Assembly: GCA_933207985.1 (NCBI GenBank)
Contig: OW240915.1
Span: 122,136,251-122,200,250 of the forward strand
DNA: 64,000 bases
Direction: 5' to 3'
Origin: Pelobates cultripes
Taxonomy: Eukaryota; Chordata; Amphibia; Anura; Pelobatidae
The translations under genes were made by a program, and so were the position numbers. Below are positions 10,021-20,800 of the stretch, piece by piece (the first letter of the stretch is position 1; each line of letters starts with the position of its first letter). The notes under the pieces are model-generated. The model made no database searches. It saw nothing but the letters and a program-made list of their open reading frames with translations, and was not told where the DNA came from.

Positions 10021-13000
10021 ATGGCCCTCGTGCCTTCCTCCCCAGCCTGGGGATGGAAGGTCAGGCTGGACGAGCTGCAGGCAGTGCTGGCTTTTGGGGA
10101 AGGTAAGGCGGATACCAGGGGCCTGTCTTGGACTGAGCATCAGGCCCTCTCCCGGCAAATACGAAACCAGGTCTCCCTGTTGGAGGAACTGGCGGGGGGG
10201 ATGTCTAGGAAGCTTACAGCATGGAAAAGGGAAGTGGGGGTCCCCCAGGGAGCTACGGCCCACACCAGGGCCGATATCCAGCTGCTCTCTGGGCTGCTGG
10301 CTGAGTGCCGTGAACTTGCCAGCAGTGGCCTCCACTTCCTAGAACAGCCCCCCCCGTCCCTGGAGGTGGGAGAGGGTACCGAGGAGGAGGTAGTCCCTAA
10401 GACCCCCCCTGAGGTGGCTAGTGCCAGCAAGACCCCTCAGGCCTCCCTCACCTATGCTGAGGCTGCAAAGGGTGAGGGGGTTGAGGCTAGGGTCTTTATG
10501 GGGCTACCTTCTGACAGGCTCCGGGGTCTGCTTGTGTCCCTGAAGGCCCAGCATGCCGAGGCAGACTCTGGCCTAGCTGGGGTCCAGGCAGAGCTAAGGG
10601 AGCAGAGGGAAAAATCAAACAGGACCTCTAATTACAAAAGAGGTCCTTTGAGGGCCGCTATAGCTGAGAAAAAATTAGTGGAGCAGCATCTATCCTACAC
10701 CCTGCTCCAGACTGAAAAGAAAATAGCAGACATCCAGGCCATCCTGCAACAGAGAGCCAAGGACGCTGCGAGGTCCAGGAGGCAGAGGGCTATGGAGGGC
10801 AGGAGGGACATGTCCCCAGGTGAGGAGTCCAGCAAGGACTTGGATTCCAACTCCCATCACTCACCTGGGGAGCCGTCTACCTCTGCCCTTGCTACTCCAG
10901 GGGGCGCTGCTGAGACGGAGGGGAAGGCCAGAGAGAAGGACAGTGAAGAGGAGTGGGACGGAGAGAAAGGTGAAGAGTGGCAGCTGAAAGTGCAGGACAG
11001 AGGTCGAGGGCTGATTAAGGAGTCTCTCCTCAAGTTTGGAAACGAACTTGGGGAGGACTCCGTAAAGGACAAAAAGAAGAAAAAGAAAAACATCGCCCGG
11101 CGTCAGCCTGAGACCTCTGTCAGGGGGTCTGGAGATTCCACAGAGGAGGGTGAGTGCTCAAATGCTGAGTATATGTACAATGATGATGTTCAGGCCTTGC
11201 AGAAGCCTGGGGCCAGGGATACTAACCCTGCAGGTGGCAACACCTGTATGCCCCAGAAACCTGCACAACCTGCTTCTGTGGAAGTATCTGGGCCCCCCGC
11301 CGCCCTCCATGGTGACAGGGAGACCATCCCCGCCGGTACTATGGCGTGTACCGGTGATCCCATGGAGGGGTCCTTCCCTTGCTCCCTTCCCACTCCCTCC
11401 CTTACCTGCCTTCCCTCTGACCTTCCTCTCCGTGTGGTTGCGTCCCCTGGAGTGGCTGGTACCTCTGCCTCCTGTCCTCAGGCGGCTGCTGGGCAGGATG
11501 GCACTGGATGGAGCAGTCTGGAGCAGGGTGATGGCCCTCCTTTTCCCTCTGCTCCCTTGGAGCAAGCTCGACTGCTCTCCCCTACCAGCAAGTCTCCTCC
11601 CCTGTTTGTCCCCCAGTCTGTTTCCCTGGATGTGTCCAAGTTTGTCTTCCAGTCTGTTCCCCCTGCTTCCCTATGTGTTCCCCTTATGTCTGAATGTGTA
11701 ACCAGTCCCCCTGTTGTTCCTGTTGTTCCTGTTGTTCCTGTTGTTCCTGGTGCCGCGGGTGCCGCTGGCGCTATGGAAGACAGGACTGCAGGGGACTCCC
11801 ATCATCCTCAGCCAGCAGTCCATACTGAGGAAACCGCCAGTGGAGGTAAGAAAAGTATGACTAACATTGTGTTTGACTCCACTGGTGGTTTAGGGATGGC
11901 TGAGGAGGATGGGAGTATGGATGTAAATGTAATGATGGGACCTATTGGCCTTAGTAAAAAGGTCCACAGCCAGCCTGTTTGTATTAATGATGTTGCCCCT
12001 GCCCCTGGTGTTGTTGCCCCTGCCCCTGGTGTTGTTGCCCCTGCCCCTGGTGTTGTTGCCCCTGCCCCTGGCGTTGTTACCCCTGCCCCTGGTGTTGTTG
12101 CCCCTGCCCCCGGTACTATTGCCCCTGGTGTTGTTGCCCCTGCCCCTGGTGTTGTTGCCCCTGCCTCTGGTTATGTTGCCCCCGCCCCCGGTACTATTGC
12201 CCCTGCCCCTGGTACTGTTTCCCCTGCCCCTGGTTATGTTGCCCCCGCCTCAGGTTATGTTGCCCCTGCCCCTGGTTCACTGGAGTTAGTTGGTACACAG
12301 GTGGCGGGCACGAGCACGGGCACAGGCACCCTGACAAAGGGTGCCGCGGTTATAAATAGTTTAGACGCACAAGCAGGTACACGGGTTCCCCTTAGGCACT
12401 CCCAGGTTGTCACCCAGGGTTCTGGTGTGACCGAGGCCTCTGGTTCAGCGAGGGGAGTCCGTCCGAATCATTCCCAGACGGCGGGTCCCGGTGCGCCCAA
12501 TGCTTGGGCATCTGGGCCACCTCGCCTCTCTGCGGACGGGCCTGCTACGCGTCCTCAGGTTTCCTTTGGGAACAGGAGGAACGTGGTACGGCTCATCTGT
12601 GGGGGTGAGACCCAGGTGCCTGACAGACGGTGGCTGGTGACCCGGCTAAAGGATATGGGATTTGCGCCCGTGGACCTGTACGCGCTCATCCATGCCTCGG
12701 GCACCCGGGAGTTCGACGTCTCCTTTATGACGTCGCAGCTCCTGGATCGCTTCTGGGCTGGGTGGGAAGCGGCCAGGTCTGCACAGGGTACAAAGTGGGC
12801 AGGATTCACCGCTGTGGCCATTTCTCGCCAGGGTCTTAAGAAGGTCACTTTCCTGGTGAGAAATGAATCCATCCCCATAGCAGACATCCTTGTTTGGACT
12901 AAGAGGTTTGGGGATGTTAAATCCCCCCCTGTTAAGATCTTAGATGAGGATGGGATTTGGACAGGCGGATGGACTGTTTCAGTGTTGCTGCGGGAGATTC

Positions 13001-13392
13001 GAGGTGTCACACAGCATATGCCTAATAGTTTTTTCATCGGGGCTGACCGGGTATCCTGTTTTTACCCTGGTCAGCCCAGGGTATGTCACAAGTGCGGATC
13101 GTACAGGCATTACAGCAATGCCTGTACGGTCCTCAAATGCACTATGTGCGGCGCTGTGGGGCACCTCCGGGACAGCTGCAGGGAGATCCGGTGTCATCTG
13201 TGTTCAGAGATGGGTCACACGTACCGCACCTGCCCCGAAGCCCAGCACAATGTAGAGTCCATCTGGAGTCAGGAGCCGGTGGAGATGGACTCTGCTGGGT
13301 TAGGGGTTCAGGTAGCATCGTCATCTACAAGGCCCATCTCTGGCACAAGGGTTTCCCTGCCCCAGCAACAACCCATCCTCCCCTCTCTGTAA
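10021..13392 (+). CDS. Tx1-like LINE ORF1 protein (RNA-binding, CCHC)
   Basis: A 1123-residue frame starts at the ATG 165 bases after the LINE 5' end. Residues 1-300 are Glu/Lys/Ala-rich with heptad-like stretches (likely coiled coil). Then come a Ser/Glu-rich acidic segment and a lysine patch (KDKKKKKKN, about residue 352), a Pro/Val/Ala-rich low-complexity centre, a tandem PAPGVV array (about 657-757), and a conserved C-terminal domain (from about 850). Three C-X2-C-X4-H-X4-C knuckles follow at residues about 1022, 1040 and 1058. By family analogy it binds LINE RNA in the retrotransposition particle. Proteins labelled ZCCHC3-like in vertebrate annotations share this type of C terminus (from memory). 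The TAA at 13390 is probably secondary, since related coding sequence continues downstream. Confidence 0.82.
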   Translation: MALVPSSPAWGWKVRLDELQAVLAFGEGKADTRGLSWTEHQALSRQIRNQVSLLEELAGGMSRKLTAWKREVGVPQGATAHTRADIQLLSGLLAECRELASSGLHFLEQPPPSLEVGEGTEEEVVPKTPPEVASASKTPQASLTYAEAAKGEGVEARVFMGLPSDRLRGLLVSLKAQHAEADSGLAGVQAELREQREKSNRTSNYKRGPLRAAIAEKKLVEQHLSYTLLQTEKKIADIQAILQQRAKDAARSRRQRAMEGRRDMSPGEESSKDLDSNSHHSPGEPSTSALATPGGAAETEGKAREKDSEEEWDGEKGEEWQLKVQDRGRGLIKESLLKFGNELGEDSVKDKKKKKKNIARRQPETSVRGSGDSTEEGECSNAEYMYNDDVQALQKPGARDTNPAGGNTCMPQKPAQPASVEVSGPPAALHGDRETIPAGTMACTGDPMEGSFPCSLPTPSLTCLPSDLPLRVVASPGVAGTSASCPQAAAGQDGTGWSSLEQGDGPPFPSAPLEQARLLSPTSKSPPLFVPQSVSLDVSKFVFQSVPPASLCVPLMSECVTSPPVVPVVPVVPVVPGAAGAAGAMEDRTAGDSHHPQPAVHTEETASGGKKSMTNIVFDSTGGLGMAEEDGSMDVNVMMGPIGLSKKVHSQPVCINDVAPAPGVVAPAPGVVAPAPGVVAPAPGVVTPAPGVVAPAPGTIAPGVVAPAPGVVAPASGYVAPAPGTIAPAPGTVSPAPGYVAPASGYVAPAPGSLELVGTQVAGTSTGTGTLTKGAAVINSLDAQAGTRVPLRHSQVVTQGSGVTEASGSARGVRPNHSQTAGPGAPNAWASGPPRLSADGPATRPQVSFGNRRNVVRLICGGETQVPDRRWLVTRLKDMGFAPVDLYALIHASGTREFDVSFMTSQLLDRFWAGWEAARSAQGTKWAGFTAVAISRQGLKKVTFLVRNESIPIADILVWTKRFGDVKSPPVKILDEDGIWTGGWTVSVLLREIRGVTQHMPNSFFIGADRVSCFYPGQPRVCHKCGSYRHYSNACTVLKCTMCGAVGHLRDSCREIRCHLCSEMGHTYRTCPEAQHNVESIWSQEPVEMDSAGLGVQVASSSTRPISGTRVSLPQQQPILPSL
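12000..12290 (+). repeat. Coding tandem repeat PAPGVV/PAPGTI in LINE ORF1
   Basis: An 18-base unit (gcccctgcccctggtgtt and variants) repeats about 15 times, encoding A-P-A-P-G-V-V with G-T-I, G-Y-V and S-G variants. All unit differences keep the frame. Some units are 12 bases rather than 18, as expected from replication slippage. Confidence 0.93.
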
Positions 13393-13995
13393 CATCTCAG
13401 GACCCTGGGAAGGCCACAAGTTCACGTCCCCTCACGAAAAGTGTACGTAGAGAACGCACTACCTCCACAGCCATTATGGCTCCCCCTAGACCTCCTCCCC
13501 CTAAGCCCCCCCCCTCCTAAATTCTCCACGGTGAAGGTTACCCCCACTGAAAAATCCCCAGATGCACGTCCCTTAGATGCACAGTCCCTAGAGTGGAGCA
13601 CGGTGAAAGGTAAGAAACCCCCCCCCTCCAAGACCTCGACGCTGCCCTCACCCCGGAAGATCGCCATACCCCCTGCGGCGAAACCCCCGAAAGGGGGAGA
13701 CGCCACTTATAAGGGTGGTGTGGCACGGGCGTCATCCTCCTCTTCGGGCTTGCAGGAGGCCCCGGTGCCCGTATCTAACAGGTACGAGGCACTGTCCTCC
13801 AGCTGGGCCGACTGTGAGTACGAGGAGGAGATGGCGAACCTCCCCGAGGTGGTGGCAGGGGTTGAGGTGGGACAGGAGGTGCTTCTGAGAGACGACGGGC
13901 CACTGTATCCCGGAGTCTCAGTGAAGAGGTTCCTCGGTTCCGACACGGAGGAGGAGGGGTACCGCAGAAGGAAGGGAAAGTCTCCTTATACTTAA
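13393..13995 (+). pseudogene. LINE ORF1, detached C-terminal tail
   Basis: After the TAA at 13390 the neighbouring frame encodes VTSQDPGKATSSRPLTKS and a Pro-rich run up to about 13516. The original frame then resumes with KFSTVKVTPTEKSP and stays open to 13995 (NRYEALSSSW, then an acidic end with FLGSDTEEEGYRRRKGK). A shift into one frame before 13390 and back again in the C-run around 13510 would explain both. The last codon is seven bases before the ORF2 start at 14003. Confidence 0.65.
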
Positions 13996-14002
13996 TGCCC
14001 TT

Positions 14003-16621
14003 ATGGCGACTTTTCCTGTACTCTCTGTGGCTACGGTGAATGTAAACAGCATTAAGTCCAGCAGGGCCCGCTTTTTGGTTTACGACCACCTCAGCCGGGC
14101 TCCGTACAATGTCATCTTGGTACAGGAGACCCGGCTGGAAACCCTCGCGGCCCTGCACGCTGCAAAGCGGGACTGGAGATGGGGGCCCTCCTACTTCTCT
14201 CTAGCCACAGAGAGATATGGGGGAATCGCCATCCTATTTAAGGACGTTGATGTTAGCATCAACAGGGTTATTGAGTTGCAAAAAGGACGGTGTGTGGTTT
14301 TAGATGTCTCAATGGGCAGGCAACCTTTCAGGATAATTAATATCTATGGCCCCCAATCTAAGTCGGAGAGGAAGTGCCTGTTTATTGAGATAGAGCCTTA
14401 CCTTTATACATCCTAGCAAATCCTGTTTGGCGGTGACTTTAACACCATAACTAGGCCTCAAGACAGGAGAGACGCCACTCAGAGGCTGGGGTATGACTCC
14501 TATTTTTTAAATAAGATGGTTAGTCAGGCTGGATTGGTCGATGTGTACCTTCATCACACTCCCAATCCCACGGGTGGGTACACTTATCACAGAGGTAGCT
14601 GTCAGAGTAGGATAGATAGGTTTTTCTTTAAGGAGAATTTCCCGGTGGCGGCACCCGTGCTTACACCGGTGGAGTTCTCCGACCATCACATTTTGTCTTG
14701 CGAGTTGAACGTCTATAGTACCCCACCTAAGGGTAGAGGGATCTGGCGGCTAAATTCAGACCTCCTGGTGGAACAGAGGGTTCAGCAAGCCTTCATGGAA
14801 TTCTTTCACGATCAGATGACATTGGCCGACTTAGGCCAAACGAAGTCTGAGTGGTGGGAGATGGTGAAGGCCAGAACTCAACGGCTGTTTCACAATCTCG
14901 CCCGGAACATGCAGTCCTCCAGGTACAAGATGTATCTGGGCTTGCTTGGGAGGTTAGACATCCTGATCTCGCAGGGAGGTGACCCCAAGGACATTGCGGC
15001 AGTTAAAAACCTGATGAGGAGTTATCAGTATGACAGGTACGCCTCCCTTGTAAAAGAGAGGGATCATGGGTCATACCGCTCGCCCGATCCTTATCTTAGC
15101 TGCAAGTGGAAGGAAGGTACCAAGTCCATCCCTAGTCTGCGGGGCACCGACGGGACCCTAGAGGAGTCTCCTCGCGGGATTCTGAAGGTGGTCCGCGACT
15201 ACTATATTGAGCTCCTCGGAAAGGGCAGCCCCCAATGTAGCGAGGAGGGAACCTCCCACGGGAGAAGGGTGGATGACTTCTTGAGCGAGCTCACGCTCCC
15301 TGAGCATAGCGACCTCTCTTTTGACGAGTTGGTCAGCGAGATCACCATAGAAGAGGTCACAGAGAGTATCCAACAGCAGAACAAGTGTAAGTCGCCAGGT
15401 CCTGATGGTCTGACGGCCGAGTTTTACCAACAGTTCTGCGACCTCTTGGCCCCTCATCTGACCGAGGTGTTTAATGAGAGCTTGGCTCAAGGATTATTGC
15501 CACCCTCGATGAGGACTTCTGCCCTGATCTTGCTGTCCAAGCCGAACGTGCTCGACACAGCGGATGTGGGGAACTGGCACCCCATATCCCTGTTAAATGT
15601 CGACAGGAAGGTCCTGGCAAAGATTTTGATGAAACGAGTACAGGGCCTAGCGAGGCGTGTCCTATCCACCTCCCAGTACTGTTCAATCGAGGGCAGAACT
15701 GTCTTTGATGCCGTTTTCGAAGTCAGGGAAGCCCTCGAGAAGTGCAGGGACGGAGAAAGGGGGATATACCTTCTGGCACTTGATCAGTCCAAAGCTTTTG
15801 ATCGAGTAGATCACCGTTATCTGTGGTCAGTCTTGCGGAAGTATGGCTTGCCGGGAAAATTCGTCAATTGGATAATCACCTTGTACAGAGGGGCCGAAAG
15901 CTTCGCTCTTGTGAACGGGTGGAGGGGCAGGACGTTTAGGATCCGATCCGGGGTCAGGCAAGGCTGTCCTCTCAGCCCACTCTTGTACGTGTTTGCAGTC
16001 GATCCCTTCATCCGAAGGGTCGAGGCAGGCACGTTACAGGGAGTGGCCAGGGCTCCGGAGAGGCCTTTACGGGTTGTTGCCTACGCTGATGACATCTCCA
16101 TAGTGGTCTCCAATACTCGGGAGGCCACGGAGGTGGATGATTTAATCCTAGCGTATTCTGCCGCTTCAGCCTCTCGTGTCAACAGGGACAAGAGCGTAGT
16201 TTTCTGGTGCGGGAAGGAGGGGGACCAGTTCCCTCTTCCAGACGGTTTCCCGAGGGCCCAGCCTGAAATTAAGATCTTGGGGGTGGTGTTCGGACCAGGG
16301 GATCTGGCTCTCAGGAACTGGACCGAACGGCTTGCCATAGCTTCTAGCAAGGTGGAGGAGAGCCACAGGTGGAAACTGACGTTCAGAGAACGGGTGAACC
16401 TAATCAAAACCTATGTTCTGACCGTATTCGGCTACGTCAGTAACATCTTCCTTTTGCCCAGGTCCCTCCACGCTCGGATGTTTGCGCTGTTCTTCCGCAT
16501 GTTGTGGGGGAACAGGCTGAACCTCATCAAAAGAGAGGTCACTTACCTGGCCAGAAAGGACGGGGGTCTGGCCATGGTCAACCCCATCGTCTTTTTAACT
16601 AACAACTTCCTGAAAAGGAAC
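14003..16621 (+). pseudogene. Tx1-like LINE ORF2, endonuclease and reverse transcriptase part
   Basis: ORF2 starts at 14003 (MATFPVLSVATVNVNSIKSS). The N-terminal apurinic-type endonuclease shows LVQETRLE, YGGIAILF and IINIYGP, then after a stop FGGDFNTITRPQD, SRIDRFF and EFSDHHILSCEL. One in-frame TAG (14414-14416) separates the endonuclease halves. The reverse transcriptase follows in the same frame: KSPGPDGLTAEFY, LALDQSKAFDRVDH, GVRQGCPLSPLLY and the catalytic VAYADDISIVV (16076-16108). The frame is then cut at 16621 by element A and resumes after it at 23532 in the same phase. Product: target-primed reverse transcriptase, inactive here. Confidence 0.9.
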
Positions 16622-17054
16622 TGTGACAGACCCATCTGTCTGGATTATAACTGCGTTGTTCGTCTGTTTTGCCGTTTTCATGAATTTCCCCGTTCGTATG
16701 CTTTGTTTAAGGGAATGTCGGTTTTGTCGAACGGAACTACCGAACGGACGGCCACCCAGAAGAGAAGTGTGCTGCTGGTTAACCTATTGATCCCAATTAG
16801 AACGTTGCGGTTAACCACAGACACTTCTCAATTAAAAACCGAATGCCGGGTGGTCGTCGTTCGTATGTCGACCACGAGGCGGCGGCCATTTTGTCCATGC
16901 GAACGACCAGCGGTGTTCAACGATTATTTCATGGATCGGAAAACGGACACTTTTTCAGCCGAACACCGCTGAAGCCGTCGACCTCCCCTTCTCAATCGAC
17001 AAAAGCATGCGAACGACAGCCGTTCGGGAGATTCAACCACACGAATGGACTTAA

Positions 17055-17190
17055 CCCAGATAGCCGTCCCATGGAGTCAATCGCATACCGAAGAACTGAA
17101 AGAGACTTTGACTCCATGGCGATTGAACTGTGCGAATGGGATCTGAGCGCTATTCTCCAATAATGTGCCCTCAGATCCAGGCTATCTGGG
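17055..17190. promoter_or_regulatory. U3 three-way-junction-like inverted repeats (element A)
   Basis: An outer pair, CCCAGATAGCC (17055-17065) and GGCTATCTGGG (17180-17190), encloses two hairpins. These are CATGGAGTC (17070-17078) with GACTCCATG (17110-17118), and GGATCTGAG (17139-17147) with CTCAGATCC (17170-17178). All three pairs are perfect complements. The same arrangement occurs in the LTRs of D and E and, with paired changes, in M. B keeps the second hairpin with its own outer stem. The region lies upstream of the TATA-like box. Role unknown. Confidence 0.8.
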
Positions 17191-17278
17191 GATATGCAAG
17201 ACTGATGTAAAATGTTCAGCAGTTATTAAGTTATGGATTTTTGTGTGTTTTTATAACTTGTATCCAAAATGGCGATTG

Positions 17279-17331
17279 CCTCTGCTCGGGGAGATAATTG
17301 AATTACTTCCCAATTATTCCCCGAGCAGAGG
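17279..17331. promoter_or_regulatory. U3 long hairpin (element A)
   Basis: The left arm, 17279-17300 (CCTCTGCTCGGGGAGATAAT plus TG), pairs with the right arm 17311-17331 with one bulged G, around a ten-base loop. LTRs of D, M and C have a hairpin at the equivalent place with a different stem sequence but the same TAATTGA-type top. Confidence 0.82.
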
Positions 17332-17408
17332 GGAGGGAACTGTACTGCATGCTGGGAATATTGTGGGGATGTATGTCCAGAATGTCCCCATGTCCCTCTG
17401 TGATTTCA

Positions 17409-17464
17409 GTCTCCCATTTGGTCCCCTAGGGGAGTGTCCACCAAGTGGGAGACCTGCATAAATA
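17409..17464 (+). promoter_or_regulatory. Palindrome and TATA-like box of the element A LTR
   Basis: GTCTCCCATTTGG (17409-17421) pairs with CCAAGTGGGAGAC (17441-17453), one G-T type mismatch, and the centre TCCCCTAGGGGA is itself palindromic. Four bases later comes the TATA-like ATAAATA (17458-17464). The block is conserved in A, D, E and M, always beside the TATA-like box, so a promoter role is likely. Confidence 0.75.
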
Positions 17465-17801
17465 CCGGGCAGGTAGCCCACAGTAAACCAGTTCGTGTTT
17501 TACCCTCAAAGCGGAGCTTGGTCTCGTTATTGGGGGGATTTGGTTACCGACGCTTAGAGACTGCTGATTGGAAATATTTGCCGCTTGGAAGGTATTAGCG
17601 TTCGGCTAATATTGGCAGTTCGTGGATTTGGAGCTCGTGGAGGGAAATAGCCGTACAGGTACCGTTCGGGAGTTTGGAGTGTTCCCCAGCTGGCGGTTCG
17701 CATGGTTTTACTATACCCGCTACCAGCCTACATTATTGCGAACGGGGAATACTCACTAAACGGCGGTTTGTACATTTCATTACTGGAGGTACCGTAACAA
17801 C

Positions 17802-17820
17802 TGGTGGCAAGCGACGGGAT
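17802..17820 (+). other. Primer-binding site, element A
   Basis: TGGTGGCAAGCGACGGGAT begins two bases after the LTR. The same sequence follows the 5' LTRs of B (32649), D (56713) and E (62457). M has a G for A at one place and C has a rearranged version. From memory the closest vertebrate tRNA 3' end is that of tRNA-Leu (AAG/UAG), which would give TGGTGGCAGCGGTGGGATT, with one extra base and two changes. The tRNA call is tentative. Confidence 0.7.
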
Positions 17821-17860
17821 GATCCTCAGCGCCCAAAGAAACCACTACAACCAGGACTAA

Positions 17861-20800
17861 ATGGAATTACAGTATCAAAACCTGAGGAGAGCTACCCTAA
17901 AGGATTTATTAGAGCAAAGAGGCGGACAAGCCAGTAACCTCAGGAAGAGGGATATTATTACATTATTGCTGGAAATGGATGGAGTACCAGCGGCAGAGGG
18001 AACCGATGGACCCAGCACAGCTGACAGAACCCCCGAGGAGGCAAGCTTCGACCGGGCGGTAAGGATCAGGCTGGCCCATTATGGTCCCAACCCAACTACT
18101 GAGACTGTCACCCAGGTCATAGCCGCTGTGGAGGCCAACCTGCTACGCCAAAGTGGTGCTGCAGCAGCCCCAGTCACAGCAAACCTGGGAGATAGGAAAA
18201 AGGTACCCTTTACAGCATTTAAAGCCTTCAATGAGACAGAAGGAGAAATTGATGGGTACCTTGCTGATTTTGAGCGGCAATGTGCCCTACACAAGGTACC
18301 CCTGGAAGACTGGGTTACTATACTGTCCGGCAAGTTATCTGGCCGGGCCAGCGAGGCTTTTCGGGCCATTCCAGATGAGGAGATTGGGGATTATGGGGCC
18401 GTCAGGGAAGCTTTACTCTCCCGGTATGCTGTTACACCTGAGGCGTACCGGAGGAGGTTCAGAGACACGGTTAAAACCTCTGGGGACTCATATGTGGAAT
18501 GGGCATGCAAGGTGCACCGCACAGCCGCTCACTGGATGGCGGGGTGCCAGGCTGTGTCCGGGGAAGAGGTGCTACAGATGTTCCTCTTAGAACATTGTTT
18601 TGACAAATTGCCAACAGGGGTCAGAGAGTGGGTAAGGGACCGTAAACCCTCCACTCTACACGAAGCAGCTCGCCTGGCGGATGAGTATACCGACGCCCGC
18701 AAACTGGACAGTCTCATCAGCAAGGCTCCCGCCAGAGTGGAATACAGGCCAGCAGCACCAGCCCCCGCCAACCTATACCAGCCTCCCATGACTCGCCCAT
18801 CAGCACCTCCTCCATCTGCCCCGTACCAACAGCCACCTAGGTTTAATGCACGGGAGTACACGCAACCCATTCGGTGCTACCTGTGCAAACAACTAGGGCA
18901 CAAGCGACCCGAGTGCCCGATGAACAGCGCCAACCAGAACCAGTCCTGGCGGAGGCCAGCAGGCGGCAATCCCCGACCTCCCCTCCCGGCCGCTCACTGT
19001 GTAGAGGAAGAAGAGTGCTGGGGCATCCTGCATGAGGCAGACCCCGTTCAGGCTGCCCACCGGGATAACCGACAGCATCACCGGCAGTGTGTGAAAGTAA
19101 ACGGGAAGGAGGTCAGTGGTCTACGGGATACCGGGGCAACTATGACATTGCTCCAGAAGCACCTGGTATCCGAAGCCCAACATACAGGGGACACGGTCGC
19201 CGTACGAGTAGCTGGAGGTGCCGTGTTCCGTCTGCCCGTTGCCCGGGTACATTTGGATTGGGGAGTGGGCGCTAGACATGTGAATGTGGGGGTCATGAAG
19301 GACTTACCAGCGGATGTTCTCCTTGGCAATGACTTGGCGCCCCTGGTTTCCGCTTTTGCTCCCATGGGTCCTGCTGAAGTGGATGCTGTCACGACCCGTG
19401 CCCAGACCCGTGCCACTGAGACCGGCCCACCTGCTGCTGAGACCCAGGTAAGACTCTCTTCCCCAACTTGTACCTTAGACCAGGCCCCTTTAGGCTGGGA
19501 TACCCCAGAGAAGTACGGGAAGGAAACCAGGGAAGACCCGACGCTAGCCAAGTACAGGGCCAGGGCCGATTCTGGGGGAGAAGGAGTAGATGGGGAGCAC
19601 TACGAGTGGGTGGGGGATAGACTATACAGGATCCCGAAACCGCCCCAGAAGCCGAATACCCCTCCGCAGAATCGACAGCTAGTGGTACCCGCAAAATACC
19701 GACAGGAGATTCTGCGGATTGGGCATGATGTGCCATTAGCCGGCCATCTAGGTTCCCGCCGCACAGCTCATAGGATCACACAAAATTTCTTCTGGCCCAA
19801 TTTTAACCGAGATGTGCGGGTTTATTGCAGCACGTGTGACACTTGTCAACGGGTAGGGAAGCGGGGGGATCACCCAAAGGCTAGGCTTCAGTCGATGCCT
19901 ATCATTGGAGAACCCTTTTCCCGCATAGCCGTTGACATTGTGGGTCCACTGGCCAGGGCTAGTCCATCAGGTAAGAAGTATATTCTCACCGTGGTGGACT
20001 ATGCCACACGTTACCCAGAGGCAGTAGCGCTGTCTAATATAGAGGCAGAGACGGTAGCTGATGCCCTGGTTAAAATCTTCACTAGGGTCGGGTTCCCTCA
20101 GGAGATCCTCTCCGATCAGGGAACCCAGTTCACCGCTGTGCTTACCCAGCAGCTGTGGAAGGTGTGCGGTATTAAACCTCTGCTTAGTTCACCGTATCAC
20201 CCACAGACTAACGGTCTCTGCGAGCGATTTAATGGCACCCTCAAACAAATGTTGAGGACCTTTACTGACACTTGCAGAGATTGGGAGCGATTCCTGCCTC
20301 ATCTGCTATTTGCATACAGAGAGGTGCCCCAGGAATCTACTGGGTTCTCCCCCTTTGAGTTACTCTATGGGAGAAGGGTCCATGGACCCCTAGATCTCAT
20401 TAGAGGACACTGGGAGGGGGAGACAGAGCAAGAAGGGACCCCCATAGTACCATATGTCCTGGAACTCCGGGACCGCATGGAGAAACTATCCCTGATGGTC
20501 AGGGAGAATCTCCAGGTGGCCCAGGGGAGACAGAAACGGTGGTACGATCGGGGTGCCCGACAGCGGGTCTTCCAGGTCGGACAGAAGGTTCTGGTACTCA
20601 AACCTGTGAAGACAAACAAGATGCAAGCATCTTGGCAGGGCCCGTATAAAGTGTTAGCTCAGGTATGTGATACTACCTATCTTATAGCCAGCTGTTCAGA
20701 TGAAAGGATTCAGCGATCCTTCCATGTGAACATGCTGAAGGAGTATCAAGAACGACCAGAGGATGTTGCGTCAGTATGTGCCCCAGCTACTGACGACACC

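Larger units (their letters stand above)
16622..17799 (+). repeat. Element A 5' LTR
   Basis: U3 carries multiple inverted repeats (listed separately) and a TATA-like ATAAATA at 17458-17464, about 340 bases before the LTR end. Downstream, GGAGCTTGGTCTCGTTATTGG is shared with the LTRs of D and E. The start TG and end CA follow the LTR rule. Confidence 0.95.

Noticed and set aside
9193..10335. A 380-codon minus-strand frame taken as one gene
   Set aside because: It joins LTR, element M ORF and antisense of the LINE 5' region across the insertion junction at 9855. Only 9388-9845 belongs to the M frame.
11945..12289. A Leu/Pro-rich hydrophobic frame over the PAPGVV repeats
   Set aside because: Out-of-frame reading of a low-complexity coding repeat. 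The real frame is ORF1.
16843..17163. A 106-codon frame repeated in the LTRs at 16843, 22571 and 54859, and a 98-codon frame at 17165, 22893 and 55181
   Set aside because: They recur because the LTRs are copies. They have no protein motifs, overlap the inverted repeats and are not matched in D or B.
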